A stretch of 64,000 nucleotides of DNA from Pseudomonas sp. A34-9 (GTDB lineage: Bacteria > Pseudomonadota > Gammaproteobacteria > Pseudomonadales > Pseudomonadaceae), in contig NZ_CP119967.1 of NCBI RefSeq assembly GCF_029543085.1, positions 6,455,001-6,519,000 on the forward strand. Direction: 5' to 3'. Below the pieces are notes generated by a model. That model was not told the origin of the DNA, did no database searches, and worked only from the letters and a program-made list of their open reading frames with translations. Numbering within the stretch: position 1 is the stretch's first letter; each line of letters opens with the position of its first letter. Both the position numbers and the translations under genes were made by a program. Below, piece after piece: positions 1 to 8,034 of this stretch.

Positions 1-1
1 A

Positions 2-2080
2 ACTTTCGAGCTCGAAACGAAGCATGAAATAGAACCCGATGCACTGTTGTCCGCACTCGAAACATTCGTGAAAAATCCGACGACTGTGCCGATCAAGATT
101 ACCAAGGCGTACAAGGCAACAGACGGTGTCGCGCTGCAACTGGATGACAGTAACCACTTGGTAACCGTCCAAGGCAAAGGCAGTTTTACGGGATTAGTGG
201 ACGGAGGCGGCGGCGAAAACATTCTGCAATTCGACGCATCCAAGGAAGGAACGCTGGAAAATTCCCGCAATTTTCTCGCCCTGGAAGTCAAGCAAGGCAC
301 CTGGACGCGCAGCGGCGATGGGGACTTCGAAGTCGGCGCTCTGGTGCGGCCCAAAGCCACACTCATCAATAAAGGAAATATTCTGGGTGGCGCGCTGGCT
401 CAAGGCAACCTGATCAACAGAGGCACAATTGGCGGCAGGGTCGACGTATTCGAAGGTGGAGACTTACTCAACAAAGGGCTCATTGCAGGTGCCGTGCATG
501 TGCGTGAACGCGGTCATTACGCCGGTAGCGGCGTCGCTGAGACGTTGAATGTCCACGGTCGACTCAGTGTCGGTCAGCGTCATGGGGCTCCTCGCGTGTC
601 GAAGGATTTGCAACTTTCGCCAACCGCCACGCTGGCCTATGAAGTGAATGCGACCGGTAAAAGCGAGACCCTCTTCGTTGAAGGCGTTGCCAACCTTGGC
701 AACTCGACCCTTGAACTGCAAACCGCCGGGGATTATCCGTCGAGCAGCCAACACACCATTATTACGGCTGGAAAAGTCGAGGGTCGTTTCGCCAAAGTCG
801 AGAACCCTCTGGCCTTCATGACAGCGGATGTTCAATACAATGAGAAAGACGTCGGTCTGACCTACTCCCGTAATGAAGTGAAACTTGAGAGCGTTGCCAC
901 TTCAGACAACAGCCATGCGCTTGCCGCAAGTATTGAAGAATCCTCAATCCCTTTGCCAGGGCCCACACCGGACGCAATAGCAGTCATACGCGCAAACGAC
1001 GTCGCCAAGCCCTCAACGCCCCAGCTTCCAAAGCGCGCAAACGCAGCCGTTGCCGCGATACTGACCAGCGACAAAAAAACTGCGCCGGTCGCCCTCGAAC
1101 AACTCGCCGCCGGCAGCAACGCCAACCTTGCCAAAGCCACACTGAGCAGCATCACCCCCGTCAGTGCGAGCATGCTCTCGGCCATGCAACAACTGAATAG
1201 CCGTTACGGCTCTGCCTACAGCTCAGGCAACTCACCGCGTCAGGCCGCTGGCGCTGCCGATTCCGGGCGGGTATGGATTCAGGCGCTCGGCCATGGCGGC
1301 AAGGTCGACCGCGATTTCGATAGCACCCTCAAGCACGCCACTCAAGGTCTGGTCATGGGCGCCGACTGGCGGCTCAATGAGCAATGGCATATCGGCCTGG
1401 TCGGCGGAAAATCGCAGACCAGTCTTGATGCCCGGCAATACGACGGCGACCTCGACAGTTGGCACCTCGGTGCCTACGCCGTGCGCCAGGACGGACCGTT
1501 CTCGCTGCGTCTCGGCGCAACCTATGCCAGCCATGACGGCGACAGCAAACGGCGCGTGGCCTTCAACGGGTTCAGCGACCGCCTCAAGGGCAACTACGAC
1601 GCCAACACCCAACAAGCCTTCGCCGAACTGGCGGTCAATGTTGGCCGGCACAACGCGACGCTCGAACCGTTCGCCAGCCTCGGCTATCAGCGCTACCAGC
1701 GCGACAGTTACAGCGAAAAAGGTGGGGACGCGGCGCTGAAAGTCTTTGGGCAAACCCGCGACAATCTCAGCAGCACCTTCGGTCTGCGTACGGCAAAAAT
1801 TACTCGACTGGATAACGGCATGACGTTGACGCCGCGATTCAGTGCCGGCTGGAAACACACCTTTGGCGAGATTGAAAGCGACACCCGCCAGCAACTGGTC
1901 AAGGGTGGCAAACGCTTTGAGATTGCCGGTGCCGCGCTGGATCGAAACAGCCTGTCCGTGGATGCCGGTCTCGACCTCGGGCTGTCTGCCAACCATACAG
2001 TCGGGCTGGGCCTTACCGGCGAAATGGCCACTGACAGCCGCACTCACGGCGTGATGGGCCAATGGCGCATGGCGTTCTAA
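2..2080 (+). CDS. Autotransporter, C-terminal part (partial at left edge)
   Basis: The frame is open from base 2, so the true start lies outside the window and about 692 residues are visible. The first ~290 residues are rich in Gly, Asn and Val with short repeated strand-like units (for example NKGNILGG, NRGTIGG, NKGLIAGAVHV), as in beta-helical passenger domains. An Ala/Pro/Lys-rich linker follows. The last ~270 residues alternate polar and hydrophobic positions like a 12-strand outer-membrane barrel and end in Phe after WRMA, the usual BAM recognition end. This is a type Va secreted or surface protein. The passenger's function cannot be told. A REP pair follows directly and probably marks the transcript end. 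Confidence 0.85.
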   Translation, partial: TFELETKHEIEPDALLSALETFVKNPTTVPIKITKAYKATDGVALQLDDSNHLVTVQGKGSFTGLVDGGGGENILQFDASKEGTLENSRNFLALEVKQGTWTRSGDGDFEVGALVRPKATLINKGNILGGALAQGNLINRGTIGGRVDVFEGGDLLNKGLIAGAVHVRERGHYAGSGVAETLNVHGRLSVGQRHGAPRVSKDLQLSPTATLAYEVNATGKSETLFVEGVANLGNSTLELQTAGDYPSSSQHTIITAGKVEGRFAKVENPLAFMTADVQYNEKDVGLTYSRNEVKLESVATSDNSHALAASIEESSIPLPGPTPDAIAVIRANDVAKPSTPQLPKRANAAVAAILTSDKKTAPVALEQLAAGSNANLAKATLSSITPVSASMLSAMQQLNSRYGSAYSSGNSPRQAAGAADSGRVWIQALGHGGKVDRDFDSTLKHATQGLVMGADWRLNEQWHIGLVGGKSQTSLDARQYDGDLDSWHLGAYAVRQDGPFSLRLGATYASHDGDSKRRVAFNGFSDRLKGNYDANTQQAFAELAVNVGRHNATLEPFASLGYQRYQRDSYSEKGGDAALKVFGQTRDNLSSTFGLRTAKITRLDNGMTLTPRFSAGWKHTFGEIESDTRQQLVKGGKRFEIAGAALDRNSLSVDAGLDLGLSANHTVGLGLTGEMATDSRTHGVMGQWRMAF

Positions 2081-2097
2081 CTGACACAACGCTCTCT

Positions 2098-2188
2098 GTA
2101 GGAGCTGCCGAAGGCTGCGATCTTTTGATCTTTGTTTTTATTAACCCAAAGCAACATCAAAAGATCGCAGCCTTCGGCAGCTCCTGCA
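2098..2188. repeat. REP-type inverted pair (GTAGGAGCTGCC family)
   Basis: Two near-perfect inverted arms (2098-2130 and 2157-2188) share the core GAGCTGCCGAAGGCTGCGAT and are separated by an AT-rich loop. The same element occurs near 6967, 19544, 28180, 58448 and 62310. It lies between the convergent ends of the autotransporter and pycB and may act as a transcript-end hairpin. Confidence 0.85.
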
Positions 2189-2204
2189 GATGAAAAATTC
2201 AGGC

Positions 2205-2230
2205 AAAAAAAAGGGGAGCACATGCCCCCC
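2205..2230 (-). terminator. Rho-independent terminator of pycB
   Basis: Read on the minus strand, a GC stem (GGGGGGC / GCTCCCC, one mismatch) with loop ATGT is followed by a run of eight T. It sits 35 bp past the pycB stop. Confidence 0.7.
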
Positions 2231-2263
2231 CGAGGTTTAAAGCGTTGGATCGCGGCCGTTATC

Positions 2264-4072
2264 TCAGCCTTCGATCTCGATCAGAATTTCACCCGGATTG
2301 ACGCGATCTCCCTTGGCCACATGAATCGCGGTGACCTTGCCGGCAACCGCAGCCTGGACTTCGGTTTCCATCTTCATCGCTTCGGTGATCAGCACAGCCT
2401 GACCCGCCTTGACGGTGTCGCCCTCCTTGACCAGCACATCAACGATGTTGCCTGGCATGGTGGTGCTGACATGGCCCGGTGCAGAGGCTTGCTTGCGCTT
2501 GCTGCTGCCACCGCCAACGAATTCGTTGAGCGGTTCGAACACCACTTCTTCCGGCATGCCGTCGATGGACAGGTAGAAGTGACGCTTGCCTTCCGCCTTG
2601 ACACCGACACCGGTGATGTCGACGCGGTAGGTTTCGCCGTGGACGTCGATGACGAACTCGGTCGGCACGCCTTCGCCGCCCGCCGAAGCCACGCTACCCG
2701 CCTCTGGAATCGGCAGCAGCACTTCCGGCGTGAGGGTGCCGGCGGCACGCTCTTCGAGGAACTTGCGGCCGATGTCCGGGAACATGGCAAAGGTCAGTAC
2801 GTCTTCTTCCGACTTGGCCAGCGCGCCGATGTCGGCACGCAGCTTGGTCATTTCCGGCTTGAGCAGATCGGCCGGACGCACGTCGATGACTTCTTCGCTG
2901 CCGATCGCCTGACGACGCAGTTTTTCGTTGACCACGCCCGGCGCCTTGCCGTAACCGCCCTGCAGGTACAGCTTCACTTCGTTGGTGATGGTCTTGTAAC
3001 GCTCGCCGGCCAGTACGTTGAAGAACGCCTGAGTACCGACGATCTGCGAAGTCGGCGTCACCAGCGGCGGGAAGCCGAGGTCTTCACGTACACGCGGGAT
3101 TTCCGCCAGCACTTCGGCCATGCGGTTCAGGGCGCCCTGTTCTTTCAACTGATTGGCGAGGTTGGAGATCATCCCGCCCGGCACCTGGTTGACTTGCACG
3201 CGGGTGTCGACGGCGGTGAATTCGCTTTCGAACTGGTGGTACTTCTTGCGCACGGCGTAGAAGTACAGGCCGATCTCTTGCAGCAGTTCGAGGTTCAGAC
3301 CGGTGTCGTACTCGGTGCCCTTGAGCGCCGCGACCATCGACTCGGTGCCCGGGTGGCTGGTGCCCGAAGCGAAACTGGAGATCGCGGTGTCGATGTGGTC
3401 GGCGCCGTTTTCGATTGCCTTGAGCTGGCACATGGTCGCGAGACCGGCAGTGTCGTGCGAGTGGATGAACACCGGCAGCGACTGCTCGGCTTTCAACGCA
3501 CGCACCAGTTCACCGGTGGCGTACGGGGTCAGCAGACCGGCCATGTCCTTGATCGCTACCGAGTCGCAACCCATCGCTTCCATTTGCTTGGCTTGCGCCA
3601 CGAACGCATCGATGGTGTGCACCGGGCTGGTGGTGTAAGCGATGGTGCCTTGCGCATGTTTGCCGGCCGCTTTCACCGCCTCGATGGCCACGCGCAGGTT
3701 ACGCACGTCGTTCATCGCGTCGAAGATGCGGAACACGTCGATGCCATTCACCGCAGCCTTGGCAACGAAGGCCTTGACCACGTCGTCGCTGTAGTGGCGG
3801 TAGCCCAGCAGGTTCTGGCCGCGCAGGAGCATTTGCAAGCGGGTGTTAGGCAGCGCGGCACGCAGTTGGCGCAGACGCTCCCAAGGGTCTTCTTTGAGAA
3901 AACGTACGCACGCATCGAACGTCGCGCCGCCCCAGCATTCCAGCGACCAGTAGCCGACTTTGTCGAGCTTGTCGCAGATCGGCAGCATGTCTTCGGTGCG
4001 CATGCGGGTGGCGAGCAGCGATTGGTGAGCGTCGCGCAGGATGGTATCGGTTACGAAGATCTTCTTAGTCAT
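2264..4072 (-). CDS. pycB: Pyruvate carboxylase subunit B (oxaloacetate decarboxylase alpha-type)
   Basis: 602 residues. The N-terminal HMGL-like carboxyltransferase domain has the motif DTILRDAHQS (about residues 9-18) and metal-binding HSHD. The PYC/OADA conserved domain follows (~290-490). The C-terminal biotinyl domain has EAMKMET, with Lys567 the predicted biotin carrier. With PycA it forms the two-subunit bacterial pyruvate carboxylase that makes oxaloacetate from pyruvate and bicarbonate. No Na+-pump beta or gamma subunits are nearby, which favours anaplerotic carboxylation over decarboxylation. The start is supported by GAGGAG a few bases upstream of ATG. It lies about 100 bp downstream of pycA on the same strand, with a repeat in the gap. 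Confidence 0.93.
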   Translation of the reverse strand: MTKKIFVTDTILRDAHQSLLATRMRTEDMLPICDKLDKVGYWSLECWGGATFDACVRFLKEDPWERLRQLRAALPNTRLQMLLRGQNLLGYRHYSDDVVKAFVAKAAVNGIDVFRIFDAMNDVRNLRVAIEAVKAAGKHAQGTIAYTTSPVHTIDAFVAQAKQMEAMGCDSVAIKDMAGLLTPYATGELVRALKAEQSLPVFIHSHDTAGLATMCQLKAIENGADHIDTAISSFASGTSHPGTESMVAALKGTEYDTGLNLELLQEIGLYFYAVRKKYHQFESEFTAVDTRVQVNQVPGGMISNLANQLKEQGALNRMAEVLAEIPRVREDLGFPPLVTPTSQIVGTQAFFNVLAGERYKTITNEVKLYLQGGYGKAPGVVNEKLRRQAIGSEEVIDVRPADLLKPEMTKLRADIGALAKSEEDVLTFAMFPDIGRKFLEERAAGTLTPEVLLPIPEAGSVASAGGEGVPTEFVIDVHGETYRVDITGVGVKAEGKRHFYLSIDGMPEEVVFEPLNEFVGGGSSKRKQASAPGHVSTTMPGNIVDVLVKEGDTVKAGQAVLITEAMKMETEVQAAVAGKVTAIHVAKGDRVNPGEILIEIEG

Positions 4073-4084
4073 TGGTATCTCCTC

Positions 4085-4165
4085 ATAGCGGCAAGCTTCA
4101 AGCTACGAGCGGCAAGAAAAAGCCAATCTGCTTTTACTTGCCGCTTGCAGCTAAAAGCTCGCAGC
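4085..4165. repeat. Intergenic inverted repeat between pycA and pycB
   Basis: Contains GCGGCAAGCTTCAAGCT and, inverted, CTTGCCGCTTGCAGCT, a palindromic repeat type common in fluorescent pseudomonads. It lies within the pycAB transcript and could tune the ratio of the two subunits (inference). Confidence 0.55.
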
Positions 4166-4173
4166 TGTTTCAT

Positions 4174-5586
4174 TCATAGGCCTGCGTGGGCGGCGATGGC
4201 GGCGGCGATGGCCAGGGCCAGCTCTTCGGGTTTGCGCTTGATCGAGTAGTTGGTCAGTTCAGGGTGGCTTTCAACGAAGCTGGTATTGAACTGGCCGCTA
4301 CGGAATTCCGGATTGCGCAGGATTTCCTGGTAGTACGCGGCGGTGGTCTTCACCCCCTGCAGACGCATGTCGTCGAGGGCGCGCAGGCCACGGTCCATGG
4401 CCTCTTCCCAGGTCAGTGCCCACACCACCAGTTTCAGGCACATCGAGTCGTAGAACGGCGGGATGGTGTAGCCGGTGTAAATCGCTGTATCGGTGCGCAC
4501 GCCTGGACCGCCGGGGGCGTAGTAACGGGTGATCTTGCCGAAGCTCGGCAGGAAGTTGTTCTTCGGGTCTTCGGCGTTGATACGGAACTGCAATGCGAAA
4601 CCACGGTGCTGAATGTCTTCCTGCTTCACCGACAGCGGCAGGCCGGAGGCAATGCGGATCTGCTCGCGGACGATGTCGATCCCGGTGATTTCTTCGGTAA
4701 TGGTGTGTTCCACCTGCACCCGGGTGTTCATCTCCATGAAGTACACCTCGCCTTCAGCGAGCAGGAACTCCACGGTGCCGGCGTTCTCGTAACCCACCGC
4801 CTTGGCCGCACGCACCGACAGGTCACCGATGTAGGCGCGCTGTTCCGGCGTCAGTTGCGGGCTCGGAGCGATTTCGATGAGCTTCTGATTGCGACGCTGG
4901 ATCGAGCAATCACGCTCGAACAGGTGCACGACGTTGCCGAAGCTGTCGCCGAGGATCTGCGCTTCGATGTGCTTGGGATTGACGATGCATTTTTCCAGGA
5001 ACACTTCAGCGGAACCGAACGCCTTGGTGGCTTCGGAAATCACCCGAGGGAAATTCTGTTCCAGTTCTTCGCGGCTATTGCAGCGACGGATGCCGCGACC
5101 GCCACCACCGGAAGTGGCCTTGAGCATCACCGGGTAACCGATCCGGTCGCCCTCGGCCAAAGCCTCTTCGATGTCAGCAACATTGCCTTCTGTACCCGGC
5201 GTCACCGGTACACCGGCCTTGATCATGCTGCGGCGCGCTTCGGTCTTGTCGCCCATGCGGCGAATGACTTCCGCCGACGGGCCGATGAATTTGATGCCGC
5301 GTTCAGCGCAGATGTCTGCCAGCTCGGCATTTTCCGACAGGAAACCGTAGCCTGGGTGCAGCGCATCGCAGCCGGTTTCAACCGCAAGGTTCACCAGCTT
5401 GCGCGGGTTCAGGTAACCGGCCAGTGGCTCGGCTCCAATGCTGTGGGCCTCGTCCGCACGCTTCACATGCAAGGCATGACGGTCGGCGTCGGAAAAAATC
5501 GCAACCGAGCGAATGCCCATTTCGGCGCAGGCTCGCACGATTCGTACGGCAATCTCACCACGGTTGGCGATCAGGATCTTTGTTAT
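4174..5586 (-). CDS. pycA: Pyruvate carboxylase subunit A (biotin carboxylase)
   Basis: 471 residues from a GTG start giving ITKILIANRGEIA. The frame is open 11 codons further to an upstream ATG at 5619, but family members begin at ITKILIANRG, and AAGGGAA precedes the GTG. The protein has the biotin carboxylase N-terminal domain, ATP-grasp with glycine-rich GGGGRGIRRC, the ERDCSIQRR motif, catalytic EMNTRVQVEH and the C-terminal domain. It carboxylates the biotin on PycB using ATP and bicarbonate. It is divergent from the LysR gene at 5780 and cotranscribed with pycB. Confidence 0.93.
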   Translation of the reverse strand: MTKILIANRGEIAVRIVRACAEMGIRSVAIFSDADRHALHVKRADEAHSIGAEPLAGYLNPRKLVNLAVETGCDALHPGYGFLSENAELADICAERGIKFIGPSAEVIRRMGDKTEARRSMIKAGVPVTPGTEGNVADIEEALAEGDRIGYPVMLKATSGGGGRGIRRCNSREELEQNFPRVISEATKAFGSAEVFLEKCIVNPKHIEAQILGDSFGNVVHLFERDCSIQRRNQKLIEIAPSPQLTPEQRAYIGDLSVRAAKAVGYENAGTVEFLLAEGEVYFMEMNTRVQVEHTITEEITGIDIVREQIRIASGLPLSVKQEDIQHRGFALQFRINAEDPKNNFLPSFGKITRYYAPGGPGVRTDTAIYTGYTIPPFYDSMCLKLVVWALTWEEAMDRGLRALDDMRLQGVKTTAAYYQEILRNPEFRSGQFNTSFVESHPELTNYSIKRKPEELALAIAAAIAAHAGL

Positions 5587-5726
5587 CACTTGGAGGTTCC
5601 CTTGAGCCGGTGGCACCACGACCTGCTAGACCCAGGTCGACGCGTGACCAAATGTTTCAATTTAGTCGCAGGTCCACACTAGCGCTCATGAGGGATTAAC
5701 AAAAATGAATAAAAATTGGGTTAGCC

Positions 5727-5742
5727 ATAAGTAAAGACTTAT
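5727..5742. promoter_or_regulatory. Candidate LysR-type operator between pycA and lysR
   Basis: ATAAGT-N4-ACTTAT dyad inside a wider TTA...TAA symmetry. It contains a T-N11-A LysR box and lies between the divergent pycA and lysR genes. Function is inferred from position. Confidence 0.5.
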
Positions 5743-5779
5743 AGTTAAACGATCAGCCCGCCGACAGAGCCTATAAGAA

Positions 5780-6742
5780 ATGCGTAAGTCATTGATGCGT
5801 ATGACATTGCGTCAATTGCAGATCTTCAACGAAGTGTGTGATTTACGTTCTTACAGCCGCGCAGCCGAGGAAATGTCCCTCACGCAACCGGCCGTCAGCC
5901 TACAGATTCGTCAGCTCGAAGAGCTGATCGGGCAGCCATTATTCGATTATGTCGGTAAAAAACTCTACATGACCGAAGCCGCTGAAGCACTTCAGCGCGC
6001 CAGCCGGGACATTTTCGGGCGCCTGGAAAACCTCGATATGCAGCTGTCGGACATGCAGGGGTCGCTGCAGGGCCAGCTGAAACTGGCGGTGGAATCCAGC
6101 GCCAAATATTTCGTCCCGCACCTGTTCGCCGCGTTCAAGCGCCAGCACCCGGAGGTGAATCTGCAACTGACCGTGGTCAACCGCGGACAAGTCATTCGAC
6201 GACTGTCGGACAACCGCGATGACTTGGTCATCATGTCGATGGTGCCGCAAGACATGGGCCTGGAATTCCTGCCGTTTCTCAACAATCCGATTGTTGCGGT
6301 AGCGCGTCCTGATCACCCGTTGGCGCACATGGGCCCGCTGCGTTTGCAGGACCTTGAACCCTACACGCTGCTGATCCGCGAACCCGGCTCGGGTACGCGA
6401 CTGGCCTGCGAAGAGTATTTCAAAGAGAAGCGCGTGCACTTCACTCAAACCCAGGAAGTGGCCTCGGCCGAAGCTCAGCGTGAATGCGTGCAGGCGGGCC
6501 TGGGCCTGGCGCTGTTGACGCGCCACGCCCTGAACCTGGAGCTGGCGACCGGCGGACTCGTCGAGCTGCCGGTCGAAGAACTGCCGCTGCTGCGTAGCTG
6601 GTGCCTGGTGCAAGCGAAAGCGAAACGCCTGTCACCGGTGGCGCACGCCTTCCTGGCGTTCATTCGCAGCGAACGCGTACAGATCAGCGCGCTGGTTGAG
6701 CGCTTCGACGGGAAGCTGCGGGCGCTGCCTGCCAGTGAGTGA
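5780..6742 (+). CDS. LysR-family regulator divergent from pycAB
   Basis: 320 residues. An N-terminal winged HTH (residues ~8-66; SYSRAAEEMSLTQPAVSLQIRQLE) is followed by a linker helix and a substrate-binding domain (~95-300). Its closest style is the CbbR/CysB-like group. It corresponds by position to P. aeruginosa PA5437, which sits beside pycA. Divergent placement and the dyad at 5727 suggest control of pycAB and autoregulation; the effector is unknown. The first ATG (5780) is used, but internal ATG codons at residues 6 and 8 are possible because the ribosome site is weak. Its 3' end overlaps the convergent small gene. Confidence 0.9.
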   Translation: MRKSLMRMTLRQLQIFNEVCDLRSYSRAAEEMSLTQPAVSLQIRQLEELIGQPLFDYVGKKLYMTEAAEALQRASRDIFGRLENLDMQLSDMQGSLQGQLKLAVESSAKYFVPHLFAAFKRQHPEVNLQLTVVNRGQVIRRLSDNRDDLVIMSMVPQDMGLEFLPFLNNPIVAVARPDHPLAHMGPLRLQDLEPYTLLIREPGSGTRLACEEYFKEKRVHFTQTQEVASAEAQRECVQAGLGLALLTRHALNLELATGGLVELPVEELPLLRSWCLVQAKAKRLSPVAHAFLAFIRSERVQISALVERFDGKLRALPASE

Positions 6743-6887
6743 TCTCGGGAAAGTCGCCGATTTCGGCCTGAAGCTGGCGGAGTTCGAAGCGATCTTCGAT
6801 AGCGCGGCGAAATTCCATGCGGCGTTGGTCTTCCTGCTGACGACGGGTTTTCGCGGCGCTGTTGCGTTCTTCGTAAGGCTGAGCCAT
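6684..6887 (-). CDS. Small conserved hypothetical protein (PA3496-like, tentative)
   Basis: 67 residues, very rich in Arg, Glu and Gln (KTRRQQEDQRRMEFRRAIEDRF), with no signal peptide or membrane segment, and probably helical. GGGAG lies upstream of the ATG. The basic N-terminal pattern resembles a small family of Pseudomonas proteins known as PA3496-type, from memory only. It overlaps the 3' end of the convergent LysR gene by 59 bp. Function unknown. Confidence 0.6.
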   Translation of the reverse strand: MAQPYEERNSAAKTRRQQEDQRRMEFRRAIEDRFELRQLQAEIGDFPEITHWQAAPAASRRSAQPAR

Positions 6888-6966
6888 TTCGAGTCTCCCA
6901 AGGCGTTTACGGGAGTTTCACGATAGGCGGGAGGGATGACGGTTTGATGAAAGTGACCGTCGAAAA

Positions 6967-7038
6967 GCAAAAGATCGCAGCCTTCGGCAGCTCCTGCATT
7001 GATCCGTGCAGGAGCTGCCGAAGGCTGCGATCTTTTGC
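6967..7038. repeat. REP-type perfect inverted pair
   Basis: Two 32-base arms are exact inverted copies around an 8-base loop, in the same family as 2098. It ends 3 bases past the stop of the RpiR gene and could form that gene's 3' hairpin. Confidence 0.85.
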
Positions 7039-7040
7039 TC

Positions 7041-7907
7041 TTAATCATCCAGCGCTTTGGCGGCCTTGGGCGACAAGCGCAAGCTGCGCAGACTGCGCTT
7101 CACGCTCTTGAGGTGATTGACCAGGCTCGGCCCACGCGCCATCGCCACGCCCATCGCTAACACATCAATCACCACCAGGTGCGCAATGCGCGAAGTCAGC
7201 GGCGTATAGATTTCAGTGTCTTCATGCACATCGATCGCCAGATTGACCGTCGACAGCTCAGCCAGCGGCGTCTGGCTCGGGCACAGGGTAATCAGCGAAG
7301 CGCCGCTCTCACGCACCAGATTGGCGGTGATCAGCAGATCCTTGGAACGCCCGGACTGCGAAATACAGATCGCCACATCGGTCGGCTTCAACGTCACCGC
7401 CGACATCGCCTGCATGTGCGGATCGGAATACGCCGCCGCCGTCAGCAGCAAACGAAAGAACTTGTGCTGCGCATCCGCCGCCACCGCGCCCGAGGCACCA
7501 AAGCCGTAAAACTCGACGCGCTGCGCCTGCGACATCAGCGTCACCGCGCGCTGCAACTCGACCGGATCGAGCTTCTCGCGAACCTCCATCAAGGTATGCA
7601 ACGTGGTGTCGAAAATTTTCAGGCTGTAATCGGCAACCGAGTCATCTTCATGGATCGCGAACTGACCGAAGCTGGCGCCGGCGGCCAGGCTTTGCGCCAG
7701 TTTGAGTTTGAGATCCTGAAAACCGGAACAACCGATGGCGCGACAGAAGCGCACGATGGTCGGCTCACTGATGCCGACGCTGTGGGCCAGGTCGGCCATG
7801 GAACTGTGCATCACCGCCGCAGGGTCAAGCAGCACGTGGTCGGCGACCTTGAGCTCCGACTTGCGTAACAGGTGACGTGACTGGGCGATGTGTTGCAGCA
7901 GATTCAA
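7041..7907 (-). CDS. RpiR-family regulator, HexR-like (HTH + SIS)
   Basis: 288 residues from a TTG start; no upstream ATG gives a better start. The N-terminal HTH_6 domain (~1-77; ADLAHSVGISEPTIVRFCRAIG) is followed by a SIS sugar-phosphate isomerase-like domain (~125-260; GFGASGAVAADAQHKF, SQSGRSKDLL). It corresponds by order to PA5438. It resembles HexR, the KDPG-responsive repressor of glucose catabolism, but its N-terminus differs from canonical HexR (from memory), so it is probably a paralogue sensing a related phosphosugar. A HexR-like palindrome 40 bp upstream of its start suggests autoregulation. Confidence 0.88.
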   Translation of the reverse strand: MNLLQHIAQSRHLLRKSELKVADHVLLDPAAVMHSSMADLAHSVGISEPTIVRFCRAIGCSGFQDLKLKLAQSLAAGASFGQFAIHEDDSVADYSLKIFDTTLHTLMEVREKLDPVELQRAVTLMSQAQRVEFYGFGASGAVAADAQHKFFRLLLTAAAYSDPHMQAMSAVTLKPTDVAICISQSGRSKDLLITANLVRESGASLITLCPSQTPLAELSTVNLAIDVHEDTEIYTPLTSRIAHLVVIDVLAMGVAMARGPSLVNHLKSVKRSLRSLRLSPKAAKALDD

Positions 7908-7946
7908 GGGGCTGGACTCTTCTTATGGGCAAGGATGTAGCACGCT

Positions 7947-7961
7947 TGTAGTTATACTACA
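7947..7961. promoter_or_regulatory. HexR-type operator upstream of the RpiR gene
   Basis: TGTAGTTATACTACA is a TGTAG/CTACA dyad that fits the TGTAR-N5-YTACA pattern described for HexR sites. It lies 40 bp before the TTG start at 7907 and overlaps a possible -10. Confidence 0.55.
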
Positions 7962-8034
7962 TGAATTGGCTTTTTGCCTGCTCAATGCGTAACTCGATGT
8001 CCCCATATCAGGCGCGATGAGGTACATGTAGCCC

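Noticed and set aside
2132..4249. Long open frame antisense to pycB (about 705 codons)
   Set aside because: Shadow of a high-GC coding strand: no ribosome site, no domain, and a composition rich in His/Arg/Gln as expected for a reverse frame.
2264..5586. Na+-pumping oxaloacetate decarboxylase
   Set aside because: No beta or gamma membrane subunit genes; the partner is a biotin carboxylase, so pyruvate carboxylase fits.
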